Source of the DNA: Comamonadaceae bacterium OTU4NAUVB1
GTDB lineage: Bacteria > Pseudomonadota > Gammaproteobacteria > Burkholderiales > Burkholderiaceae_C
DNA length: 64,000 nt
Assembly: GCA_024372625.1 (NCBI GenBank)
Contig: CP099605.1
Location: 3,005,001 to 3,069,000 of the forward strand
Direction of reading: 5' to 3'
Part shown: piece by piece, positions 53,601-64,000 of the stretch
Layout of the letters: every line of letters begins with the position of its first letter
How positions within the stretch are numbered: the stretch's first letter is position 1
The notes under the pieces: generated by a model
The model's input: only the letters and a program-made list of their open reading frames with translations
What the model was told of the DNA's origin: nothing
The model's database searches: none
Program-made: the position numbers and the translations under genes

Positions 53601-54203
53601 TCACTCCTCCAGGAGGGAGCGCAGCATCCAGGCGGTCTGGTCGTGGACCGTGCAGCGCGCGGTCAGCATGTCGGCCGTCGGGTCGTCGCCGGCCTCCTCG
53701 GCCACGGGGATGAACTCGCGCGCGATGCGCGAGACGGTCTCGTGGCCCTTGACCAGGATGCGCACCATCTCCATCGCCCTGGGCGGGTTCTGGGGGACGT
53801 CGGGCACGGTGGCGATCTTGCTGAACTCGGCATACGAGCCGGGCGCGTAGTGGCCCAGGGCGCGGATGCGCTCGGCGATGACGTCGGTCGAGTTCCACAG
53901 TTCGGTGTACTGGTCCATGAACATCGCGTGGAGCGAGTTGAAGTGCGGCCCGGTGACGTTCCAGTGGAAGTTGTGGGTCGTGAGGTAGAGCGTGTAGGTG
54001 TCGGCCAGCACACGGCTCAGGCCCTCGGCGATCGCCGCGCGGTCCTGCCGCTCGATGCCGATGTTGATGATGGGCGCGTTGCGGCCACCCGATTCCTGCG
54101 CGACCGGCACCTCGCCCTTGGTGGGCACGGTGCCTTCGCCGGCGTCGGGCGCCTCGAAGGTCGACTTGATCTTCTTCACGGATTTACCATTTTCCTTGGC
54201 CAT
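53601..54203 (-). CDS. dps: DNA-protection ferritin-like protein Dps
   Basis: Dps stores iron with H2O2 as oxidant and protects DNA. The 200-residue protein has the interface ferroxidase motif [42 protein letters not shown], followed by the other helices of the four-helix bundle. The N-terminal tail (about 45 residues, [16 protein letters not shown] with several Lys) is longer than in E. coli Dps and could bind DNA. It lies 136 bp downstream of oxyR on the same strand, so OxyR control is likely, though I found no OxyR box by eye. Confidence 0.94.
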   Translation of the reverse strand: MAKENGKSVKKIKSTFEAPDAGEGTVPTKGEVPVAQESGGRNAPIINIGIERQDRAAIAEGLSRVLADTYTLYLTTHNFHWNVTGPHFNSLHAMFMDQYTELWNSTDVIAERIRALGHYAPGSYAEFSKIATVPDVPQNPPRAMEMVRILVKGHETVSRIAREFIPVAEEAGDDPTADMLTARCTVHDQTAWMLRSLLEE

Positions 54204-54339
54204 GACGGGGTCCTTTTGACTGGGTGGGTGACGTTGGGTGGGAAGGGGTCCGGATCGCCACCGGCCCTGCGGGGACGGGCGACGCTCGAGACCGGACGAC
54301 CGATGGTGGCAGCTTCGACGCGCGTCGCGTGTCGGCCAA

Positions 54340-55308
54340 TCACGAAAGCCGCATCACGCCCGGGAGTTCGCAGGCGTAGATCGCGTTGCGCAGCGCCGCG
54401 ATGGCTTCGTAGCGGGTGAAGCTGCGGCGCCAGGCCAGCACCACGCGCCGGGTCGGCGGCGGGCGGTCCTTGCCGTCGTCCACGGGCAGGTAGCGCACCA
54501 TCGCCGGCTCGGCATCGCCACGCCCCCCCGACGCCGGCGTCATGGCCTCGGGCGGCACCGACAGGCGTGGCACCAGCGTCACGCCCATGCCCGAGGCCAC
54601 CATGTGCTTGATGGTCTCCAGCGACGACCCCTCGAAGCTCTTGCGGATGCCCTCGGCGTTGCTGGAAAAGCGCGCGAACTCGGGGCAGACCTCCAGCACG
54701 TGGTCGCGGAAGCAGTGACCGGTGCCCAGCAGCAGCATGGTCTCGCTCTTGAGTTCCTCGGAGGTGATGGACCGGCGCGCCGCCAGCGGATGACCCACCG
54801 GCACCACGGCGACGAAGGGCTCGTCGTAGAGCGGCGCGAGCGCCAGGTTGGTGTCGGGAAAGGGCTCGGCCATGATGGCGCAGTCGATCTCGCCGGCGCG
54901 CAGCATCTCCAGCAGCCGGGTGGTGAAATGCTCCTGCAGCATCAGCGGCATCTGGGGCGTGCGAGCGATGTTCTGGCGCACCAGGTCGGGCAGCAGGTAA
55001 GGACCGATGGTGTAGATGATCCCGAGGTTCAGGGGACCGGAGAGCGGGTCCTTTCCCCGCTTGGCGATCTCCCTGATGCTGGCGGCCTGTTCCAGGACGC
55101 TCTGGGCCTGCTGCACGATCTGGCCGCCCAGCGGCGTGACCGTGACCTCGGTGGCGCTGCGCTCGAACAGCTTCACCTCCAGCTCGTCCTCCAGCTTCTT
55201 GATCGCCACGGACAGCGTCGGCTGGGAGACGTGGCAGGCTTCCGCCGCCTTGCCGAAATGTCGCTCCCGCGCGACCGCGACGATGTATTTGAGTTCGGTG
55301 AGGGTCAT
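54340..55308 (-). CDS. oxyR: Hydrogen-peroxide sensor OxyR
   Basis: OxyR is a LysR-type activator switched by H2O2 through an intramolecular disulfide. The 322-residue protein has the DNA-binding N-terminus TLTELKYIVAVARERHFGKAAEACHVSQPTLSVAIKKLEDELEVKLFER. The redox pair falls exactly at the E. coli positions, Cys199 and Cys208, in LLLGTGHCFRDHVLEVC. The GxGCxxR-like context makes the call firm. dps follows on the same strand, and the LysE-family gene is divergent. Confidence 0.95.
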   Translation of the reverse strand: MTLTELKYIVAVARERHFGKAAEACHVSQPTLSVAIKKLEDELEVKLFERSATEVTVTPLGGQIVQQAQSVLEQAASIREIAKRGKDPLSGPLNLGIIYTIGPYLLPDLVRQNIARTPQMPLMLQEHFTTRLLEMLRAGEIDCAIMAEPFPDTNLALAPLYDEPFVAVVPVGHPLAARRSITSEELKSETMLLLGTGHCFRDHVLEVCPEFARFSSNAEGIRKSFEGSSLETIKHMVASGMGVTLVPRLSVPPEAMTPASGGRGDAEPAMVRYLPVDDGKDRPPPTRRVVLAWRRSFTRYEAIAALRNAIYACELPGVMRLS

Positions 55309-55416
55309 AGGGTCGGCAGAATTATGCGCAGGCCGGCGGCACCCGCGGGGAGCGTCCCGCGATGGGCCTTCACGCTTCCCGTCTCTTCGTTCCACCGCCC
55401 CGCCATCCATCACGCC

Positions 55417-56049
55417 ATGACCCTGTCCACCTACCTGCTCTACCTGCCGGCGTGTTTCGCGCTGAACCTGGCCTTCGGTCCCAACAACCTGCTGTCGGTC
55501 ACCAATGGCGCGCGCCACGGCGTGGGCGTCGCGGTGCGGGCCGCGTCGGGCCGGCTGGCGGCCTTCGCGCTGATGATCGCCATCGCCGGCCTGGGCATGG
55601 GCGCCGTGCTGGCGGCCTCCGAGATCGCCTTCGGCGCCCTCAAGTGGCTGGGTGCGGCCTACCTGGTGTGGCTCGGCGTGCGACTGCTGCGCGCGCCGGC
55701 TCCGACCATGGGGGACGCCGCCGCGGCCGGCCCGGCGTCGCCGCCGTCGCGCCGGGCGCTGGCCCGCCAGGAATTCACCGTCGCCATGAGCAATCCGAAG
55801 GCGATCCTGATCTTCACCGCCTTCCTGCCGCAGTTCGTCGCGCCCGACGCCTACGCCACGAGCTACCTGCTACTGGGCACGACCTTCCTGGTGCTGGAGA
55901 CGGTCGCGATCGCGCTCTACGCGCTCCTGGGCGCCCGGATGCGCACGCTGGCGCGCAGCGGTGGCGCGATGCGCGGGTTCAACCGCGCGAGCGGCGCGAT
56001 GATGATCGGCTTCGGCCTGCTGCTGGCCTTCGCCCGCCGGCCGTCCTGA
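55417..56049 (+). CDS. LysE/RhtB family amino-acid exporter
   Basis: The 210-residue membrane protein has about six hydrophobic segments and the family N-terminus YLLYLPACFALNLAFGPNNLLSVTNGARHGVGVAVRAASGRLAAFALMIAIAGLGMGA, followed by EFTVAMSNPKAILIFTAFLPQFV. The family exports amino acids such as lysine, threonine or homoserine lactones; substrate is unknown. It lies between oxyR and recG, convergent with recG with 5 bp between stops. Confidence 0.9.
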   Translation: MTLSTYLLYLPACFALNLAFGPNNLLSVTNGARHGVGVAVRAASGRLAAFALMIAIAGLGMGAVLAASEIAFGALKWLGAAYLVWLGVRLLRAPAPTMGDAAAAGPASPPSRRALARQEFTVAMSNPKAILIFTAFLPQFVAPDAYATSYLLLGTTFLVLETVAIALYALLGARMRTLARSGGAMRGFNRASGAMMIGFGLLLAFARRPS

Positions 56050-56054
56050 GGCCC

Positions 56055-58247
56055 TCACGCCTTCAGGTACTGCGACTTGCCCCCGAGCCAGCGCTCGACG
56101 TGGCGTTCGGCCAGTTCCGGGTGCCGCTCCAGCATCCTCGGCGCCAGCTCGCGCGCCCAGTCGAGCAGCAGCGCGTCCTCCTCGAGGTCGGCGAACCGCA
56201 GCAGCGGCGCGCCCGACTGCTTGGCGCCCAGGAATTCACCGGGCCCGCGGATCTCCAGGTCGCGCCGGGCGATCTCGAAGCCGTCGCCGGTCTCGGCCAT
56301 CGCCTTCAGGCGCGCGCGCGCCGTCTCGCCGACCCGGCCGGCCTCGTTGGGCGCGTAGAGCAGCACGCAGGCCGACGCCGCCGCGCCGCGACCGACGCGC
56401 CCGCGCAGCTGGTGGAGCTGCGACAGGCCGAAGCGCTCGGCATGCTCGATGACCATCAGCGAAGCGTTGGGCACGTCCACGCCGACCTCGATCACGGTGG
56501 TGCTGACCAGCACCTGGACCGCGTTGGCGGTGAAGCGCGCCATGACGTCCTGCTTCTCGGGCGTGGGCATGCGCGAGTGGAGCAGGCCGACCTCGACGCC
56601 CGCTCCCAGCATCCCGGCGAGCTCGTCGCGCGTCTCGGTGGCGTTGCGCAGGTCGACGGCCTCGCTCTCCTCGATCAGCGGACAGACCCAGTAGACCTGC
56701 CGGCCCTGCGCGAGCTGGGAGCGGATGCGCCCGACGACCTCGTCGCGCCGGTGCTCGGCCACCAGCTTGGTGACGATGGGCGTGCGCCCGGGCGGCAGCT
56801 CGTCCAGCGTGGAGACGTCGAGGTCGGCGTAGTAGCTCATCGCCAGGGTGCGCGGGATGGGCGTGGCGGTCATCATCAGCAGGTGCGGCTCCAGCGCGAC
56901 GGCGCCGGCGCCGGGGGCCGCGCCCGGCACGGATTCGAGGGCCGCCTTGCCACGCAGGGCCAGGCGCTGGGCGACGCCGAAGCGGTGCTGCTCGTCGATG
57001 ATCGCCAGCCCCAGCCGACGGAAGCGCGTCTTCTCCGAGATCACGGCGTGCGTGCCGATCACCAGCGCCGCCTCGCCGCTCTCGACGGCGGCCGACATGT
57101 GGTCGCGCTCCTTCTTCTTCTGGCTGCCGGTGAGCCAGGCCACGCGCTGGCCGCGCGCGGCCAGCAGGGGGTCGAGCCAGCCGACGAGCTTGCCGAAGTG
57201 CTGGGCCGCGAGGATCTCGGTGGGCGCCATCAGCGCGCACTGGAAGCCCGCGTCGATGGCGCGCGCCGCCGCCAGCGCCGCCACCACCGTCTTGCCCGAG
57301 CCGACGTCGCCCTGGAGCAGCCGATGCATCGGCACCTCGCGCGCCAGGTCGGCCGTGATCTCCGCTCCCACGCGCCGCTGCGCGCCGGTCAGGCCGAACG
57401 GCAGCACGGCCAGCAGCCGCGCGTGCAGGCTGTCGCCGGCCGCCGACGGCGCCAGCACCGGGGCGCGCTGCGCCGCGCGTTCGCGCCGGGCCTGCATCTG
57501 CGAGAGCTGCTGGGCCAGCAGTTCCTCGGCCTTCAGGCGCTGCCAGGCCGGATGGCTGCGGTCCTCCAGCGCGGCGATGGAGACGTCGGGCGCCGGGTAG
57601 TGCAGGAAGTGCAGGGCCTGGCGCAGGTCCCAGGCGCCTTCCAGCGCCGCCTCGGGCGGCACCGTCTCGTCGAGGCGCGCGCGCGCCAGCCCGGCGCGCA
57701 CCTCGCGCCGCAGCATCGGCTGCGCGAGGCCGGCGACGGTCGGGTAGACCGGCGTGAGCGCCTCGGGCAGTTCGGTGCCGGCCGCCTTCACGGCCGGATG
57801 CATCATCTGCCGCCCGAGGAAGCCGCCACGCACCTCCCCGCGCACCCGCACCCGGGCGCCGACGGCGAGCTGGGCCTGCATCGACGGATAGAAGTTGAAG
57901 AACCGCAGCTGGCAGGTGTCGCTGCCGTCGTCGACCATCACGACCAGCTGCCGGCGCGGCCGCCAGCCGACCTCGCTCTGGGTGACCACGGCCTCGATCT
58001 GCGCCACGTCGCCGTCATGGACGTCGGCCAGGCGGACGATGCGCGTCTCGTCCTCGTAGCGCATCGGCAGGTAGAGCGCGAAGTCGATGTCGCGCACCAG
58101 GCCGAGCTTGCGCAGGGCGCGCTGGGCGAGGCTCGGGCCGGTGCCGGGCGGCGTCGGGCGCGCGGCGGGGGCGGCCGGCGCGGGACCTGCGGCGGCGGCC
58201 GGTGACCGGGCCGCGCCGGGGGCGGTGGAAGCGGAGGCGCGTGGCAC
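56055..58247 (-). CDS. recG: ATP-dependent DNA helicase RecG
   Basis: RecG reverses stalled replication forks and processes branched DNA. The 730-residue protein has the wedge domain (about 85-210), then the helicase core with Walker A LLQGDVGSGKT, DEQHRFGV (motif II DEQH), MTATPIPRTLAMSYYADLDVSTLDELPPGR (motif III/RecG-specific), QVLVSTTVIEVGVDVPNASLMVIEHAERFGLSQLHQLRGRVGRGA (motifs V-VI) and the C-terminal SGAPLLRFADLEEDALLLDWARELA. An Ala/Pro-rich leader of about 40 residues precedes the conserved part. The start is a GTG at 58247, 2 bases after the stop of the upstream epimerase gene; no suitable ATG exists. Confidence 0.93.
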   Translation of the reverse strand: MPRASASTAPGAARSPAAAAGPAPAAPAARPTPPGTGPSLAQRALRKLGLVRDIDFALYLPMRYEDETRIVRLADVHDGDVAQIEAVVTQSEVGWRPRRQLVVMVDDGSDTCQLRFFNFYPSMQAQLAVGARVRVRGEVRGGFLGRQMMHPAVKAAGTELPEALTPVYPTVAGLAQPMLRREVRAGLARARLDETVPPEAALEGAWDLRQALHFLHYPAPDVSIAALEDRSHPAWQRLKAEELLAQQLSQMQARRERAAQRAPVLAPSAAGDSLHARLLAVLPFGLTGAQRRVGAEITADLAREVPMHRLLQGDVGSGKTVVAALAAARAIDAGFQCALMAPTEILAAQHFGKLVGWLDPLLAARGQRVAWLTGSQKKKERDHMSAAVESGEAALVIGTHAVISEKTRFRRLGLAIIDEQHRFGVAQRLALRGKAALESVPGAAPGAGAVALEPHLLMMTATPIPRTLAMSYYADLDVSTLDELPPGRTPIVTKLVAEHRRDEVVGRIRSQLAQGRQVYWVCPLIEESEAVDLRNATETRDELAGMLGAGVEVGLLHSRMPTPEKQDVMARFTANAVQVLVSTTVIEVGVDVPNASLMVIEHAERFGLSQLHQLRGRVGRGAAASACVLLYAPNEAGRVGETARARLKAMAETGDGFEIARRDLEIRGPGEFLGAKQSGAPLLRFADLEEDALLLDWARELAPRMLERHPELAERHVERWLGGKSQYLKA

Positions 58248-58249
58248 GG

Positions 58250-59254
58250 TCAGCGCAGGTCCTGCAAGGCGGCGCGCGCGTCGGGGAAGCGGAAGCGGAA
58301 CCCGGTCGCCAGGAGGCGCGTGGGCGCGACGCGCTGGCCCTCGAGCAGGATGTCGGCCTGCTCGCCGAGCGCGAGGCGCACCGGCGCCGCCGGGGTCGGC
58401 AGCCAGAACGGCCGGTGCAGCACGTCTGCGGCCGTCCGCATGAAATCCTCCTGCGACAACGCCCCCGGCGCCGTGAAGTTCCAGGCCTGGGGCGAGGCCG
58501 CGTCGTCCGCCCGCGCGGCGGCGCGGCACCAGACGTGCGCCATGCCGCGCACGACGTCCCGCACGTGCACCCACGACAGCGTCTGGCGGCCGCTGCCCAG
58601 GCGCCCGCCCACGCCCAGGCGCACCGGCAGCAGCAGCCGGGGCAGCGAGCCCCCGTGGCCCATGACGAAACCGAAGCGCGCGAGCGCCACGTGCACGCCC
58701 AGCCGGCTCGCGGCGCCGGCGGCGGCCTCCCAGCGCTGGCACAGCCGCGACATGAAGATCGCCTGCGACGGGCTCGACTCGGTCAGCACCGCCGGATCGC
58801 CCTGGCGCTGCACGCCGTAGTAGCCGATGGCCGAGCCGGAGATCAGCAGCCAGGGCCGCTGCGCCAGCGTCCCGATCCAGGCCACCAGCGTGGTCGTCAG
58901 GCCTTCGCGGCTGCGCAGGAGCTCGGTCTTGCGCCGCTCGCTCCAGCGCGGCCCGACGATCGGCGAGCCCGCCAGGTTGACGACCACGTCGATGCCCGGC
59001 GCCGCGCCGAGGTCCTCCAGCCGCGCCACGCAGCGCACGGCCGCCTCGAAGCGCGCGGCGCCGGGGTCGCGCGTCCACACGCTGACCGCATGGCCGTCGG
59101 CGCGCAGGGCGGCGACGAGTTCGCGGCCGATGAAGCCGGTGCCGCCGGTGACCAGCACGTGCTGCGCCCGGTCGCCGAAGCGCGGCGGCGCGTCCGGATC
59201 CTGCGGCGAGAAGGCCGGCGCAAGGGCCGGACGAGGATCGGGTGACGGACTCAT
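58250..59254 (-). CDS. TIGR01777 family NAD-dependent epimerase/dehydratase-like protein
   Basis: The 334-residue protein has the extended-SDR nucleotide motif [26 protein letters not shown] near residue 33, [24 protein letters not shown], the Ser-Gly-Ser-Ala-Ile-Gly-Tyr-Tyr catalytic region ([12 protein letters not shown]) and the DUF1731 C-terminal domain ([45 protein letters not shown]). This is the YfcH/TIGR01777 family, found widely but of unknown reaction. Its stop lies just before the recG start, so they are probably cotranscribed; it is divergent from queA. Confidence 0.88.
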   Translation of the reverse strand: MSPSPDPRPALAPAFSPQDPDAPPRFGDRAQHVLVTGGTGFIGRELVAALRADGHAVSVWTRDPGAARFEAAVRCVARLEDLGAAPGIDVVVNLAGSPIVGPRWSERRKTELLRSREGLTTTLVAWIGTLAQRPWLLISGSAIGYYGVQRQGDPAVLTESSPSQAIFMSRLCQRWEAAAGAASRLGVHVALARFGFVMGHGGSLPRLLLPVRLGVGGRLGSGRQTLSWVHVRDVVRGMAHVWCRAAARADDAASPQAWNFTAPGALSQEDFMRTAADVLHRPFWLPTPAAPVRLALGEQADILLEGQRVAPTRLLATGFRFRFPDARAALQDLR

Positions 59255-59378
59255 GGATCGATTCTGCCGCCATGGGAGAATCGCGGCCGCTTTTTCCGCC
59301 CCCGCCGACCGGCACGCCGGCCGCCCCTTCCCTTCCCTTCCGCCACCTTGGCACGGGCCCGTCCGGCCCTCAAGCACC

Positions 59379-62633
<3,255 letters not shown>

Positions 62634-62676
62634 CGATCGCTCCCTTCCTTCAACCTCGGACCGGCGCGCCGGCGCT

Positions 62677-63498
62677 TCATGGATCGCGCGGCGACAAGGC
62701 CTCCGGCGTGCCGGTGCCGCGCGTGCCGCCGCGCTCGGGACCGAACAGGTCCATGCGCTTGAACGGCCGATCGATGCCCGCCATGCGCATGGCGATGCGC
62801 TCGAGCAGCTGGTGCGTGGGCGCCGGCGCGTTCGGCCCGAAAAAGACCAGCGGCACCAGCAGGACCAGCAGCAGCGCCGGGTGCGCGCGCGGCGGCCGGG
62901 TGCTGCGCCACGCGATGGCGAGGAAGGCCGTGCTCGCGAGGGCACCGACCAGGAAGCCGGCGACGACCTCGGAGACGGAATGCGCACGCAGCGCGAGGCG
63001 CGAGATGCCGATCGCCGCGCCCAGGGCCCAGCCGGCCAGCACGGCGGCGCGGCGCAGCCGGTCGTCGCCCCGGTCCGTGCCGGGGACGCCAGTGGCGAGA
63101 CGCGCCCCGACGCCCGGCGAAGCACGCCGCAGCGCCGGCGCCGCACCCACGGGCTGCGGATGACGCCGCTGCCAGGCCGTCGCCATCAGCCACAGCGCGA
63201 CCGGCCACAGCGCGGTGCCGATGGCGGTGTGGCCACTGAAGCCGGTGAAGTTGAGGCGCGCGCTGCCGATGCCCCAGCCCATGAAGGCCAGCTTCGAGGC
63301 CATCACCGCGAGCCCGCACAACCCGAACACCACGCACCACGTCAATGCCGGGCGGCGCAGGCCATGGCCCACGCGCAGCAGCACCAGCGCGATGAACACC
63401 GCGACCGGCAACAGCAGACCGCTGTCGCCCAGCCACGTGAAGGTCCGCCAGGCGCTCCTGGGCAGCAGACCGAACACATTCTGTAGAGCACTTCCCAA
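62677..63498 (-). CDS. PAP2 family phosphatase
   Basis: This membrane phosphatase has the PAP2 motifs with about six hydrophobic segments: GFSGHTAIGTALWP (SGH motif) and GISRLALRAHSVSEVVAGFLVG (the R...H...E motif with the acid/base His). Related enzymes dephosphorylate phosphatidic acid or undecaprenyl pyrophosphate. No ATG fits: upstream codons run into the acyltransferase gene. A TTG at 63498 has an AGGA Shine-Dalgarno 8 bases before it and gives 273 residues; a GTG at 63477 is the alternative (266). The start is therefore uncertain. Confidence 0.8.
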   Translation of the reverse strand: MGSALQNVFGLLPRSAWRTFTWLGDSGLLLPVAVFIALVLLRVGHGLRRPALTWCVVFGLCGLAVMASKLAFMGWGIGSARLNFTGFSGHTAIGTALWPVALWLMATAWQRRHPQPVGAAPALRRASPGVGARLATGVPGTDRGDDRLRRAAVLAGWALGAAIGISRLALRAHSVSEVVAGFLVGALASTAFLAIAWRSTRPPRAHPALLLVLLVPLVFFGPNAPAPTHQLLERIAMRMAGIDRPFKRMDLFGPERGGTRGTGTPEALSPRDP

Positions 63499-63518
63499 AC
63501 CATCCGTCCTTTTCTTCG

Positions 63519-64000
63519 TCAGGTCGCGAGCAGATCGGCCACGCGGGCCCGCAGCGATTCCGGCTGCGCGTCCCGGGCACGCACGGGCATGCCGACATGG
63601 AGTCCGACACGGCTGCACAGCCCGCGCCGGAACGGCCTGGCCATGGCGACGTGCCGGCCGCCGCGCACCTCCACGCGACTGAAATACGAGCCCCACAGGC
63701 CGATGAGCGCCATCGGCACCACGGGCACGTCCAGGCCGTCGGCGCGCGCGGCGGCCAGGATCTTCATCACGCCGCCCCTGAACGGCTGCAGCGCGCCGTC
63801 GGACGTGATGGCGCCCTCGGGAAAGATGGCCAGCAGGTCGCCCTCGCGCAGCACCTGGGCGGCCTGGACGAAGGCGCGATCGTAGGCCACTGCGTCTTCG
63901 TGCCGGGAAGCCACCGGAATGGCCTTGGCCAGCCGGAACAGCGTCCCCAGCACCGGCACGTTGAAGATGCGGTGGTCCATGACGAAGCGGATCGGCCGCG
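63519..64000 (-). CDS. PlsC-type acyltransferase, 5' end cut by the window edge
   Basis: The visible C-terminal part (about 160 residues) has the acyltransferase block PIRFVMDHRIFNVPVLGTLFRLAKAIPVASRHED followed by LLAIFPEGAITSDGALQPFRGGVMKI and PVVPMALIGLWGSYFS, the motifs after the catalytic NHxxxxD box, which must lie beyond the right edge. The reading frame is open through the edge, so the start is outside the window. The RPIRFVMDHRIF setting is typical of the acyltransferase module of Aas-like or stand-alone 1-acylglycerol-3-phosphate acyltransferases. It is upstream of the PAP2 gene on the same strand. Confidence 0.85.
   Translation of the reverse strand, partial: RPIRFVMDHRIFNVPVLGTLFRLAKAIPVASRHEDAVAYDRAFVQAAQVLREGDLLAIFPEGAITSDGALQPFRGGVMKILAAARADGLDVPVVPMALIGLWGSYFSRVEVRGGRHVAMARPFRRGLCSRVGLHVGMPVRARDAQPESLRARVADLLAT

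Noticed and set aside
55362..58205. A 947-codon plus-strand frame opposite recG
   Set aside because: Its start lies in the LysE gene in another frame, the translation is Arg/Gln-rich and without family features, and recG is unambiguous on the other strand.

Overview
The window is a contiguous piece of a high-GC beta-proteobacterial chromosome, most likely Burkholderiales and probably Comamonadaceae (Variovorax/Acidovorax-like). The support is very high GC at third codon positions, paired Bug/TctC-type solute receptors, a livGHMKF cluster flanked by acyl-CoA ligases, DUF1840/DUF3820/DUF3606 small proteins, the blocks dps-oxyR, queA-tgt and ubiA, and the absence of rRNA, phage or IS elements. 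The genus call is inference; no database search was possible.

Layout. 1-5540: a lipoprotein phospholipase-D enzyme, a DUF445 membrane protein, an M20 amidohydrolase and type III pantothenate kinase. 5740-12430: a BON/LysM protein, a rhodanese, a ribbon-helix-helix regulator with an operator-like repeat upstream of a PHB-depolymerase-like esterase, glutathione reductase, AMP nucleosidase, a DUF3820 protein and a decayed alpha/beta-hydrolase. 12500-17970: RhlE-type helicase divergent from a glycine-rich RNA-binding protein whose ribosome-binding site lies in a hairpin, an HSL esterase, purT and 3-hydroxybutyryl-CoA dehydrogenase. 18090-20230: ohrR-ohr with a perfect operator, then srkA.

20126-21875 is the most clearly accessory piece: three genes with stop/start overlaps and visibly lower GC, encoding a PAAR-tip protein, a lipase-like hydrolase and a small membrane protein, which looks like an orphan type VI secretion effector cassette. 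It is followed by a Gly-rich lipoprotein and htpG. 24650-28500 is a small catabolic island (LysR, FAH-family hydrolase, SDR, Bug receptor) that fits oxidation and cleavage of a 2-keto-3-deoxy sugar acid. 28540-31190 holds a pseudouridine synthase and small proteins. 31200-40713 holds a Crp/Fnr regulator divergent from a seven-gene operon (acyl-CoA ligase, five LIV-type ABC genes, PaaK-like ligase), with a 16-bp TGTCG-N6-CGACA palindrome between them; a second Bug receptor follows.

41950-51610 is the spc/alpha ribosomal-protein block on the minus strand, from rplN through secY and rpoA to rplQ, ending in an initiator tRNA and an intrinsic terminator. It starts from its own promoter next to proC instead of following rpsQ, lacks infA between secY and rpmJ, and has terminator-like hairpins after rpsK and after rpsD. 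51700-64000 holds proC, ubiA, dps, oxyR, a LysE exporter, recG, a TIGR01777 epimerase, queA-tgt, a zinc-ribbon membrane protein, a PAP2 phosphatase and a PlsC-type acyltransferase cut by the window edge.

Functionally the window mixes housekeeping (translation, tRNA queuosine, CoA, ubiquinone, proline and purine synthesis) with a strong peroxide/thiol-stress theme (gor, ohrR-ohr, srkA, dps, oxyR) and two uptake/catabolism modules.
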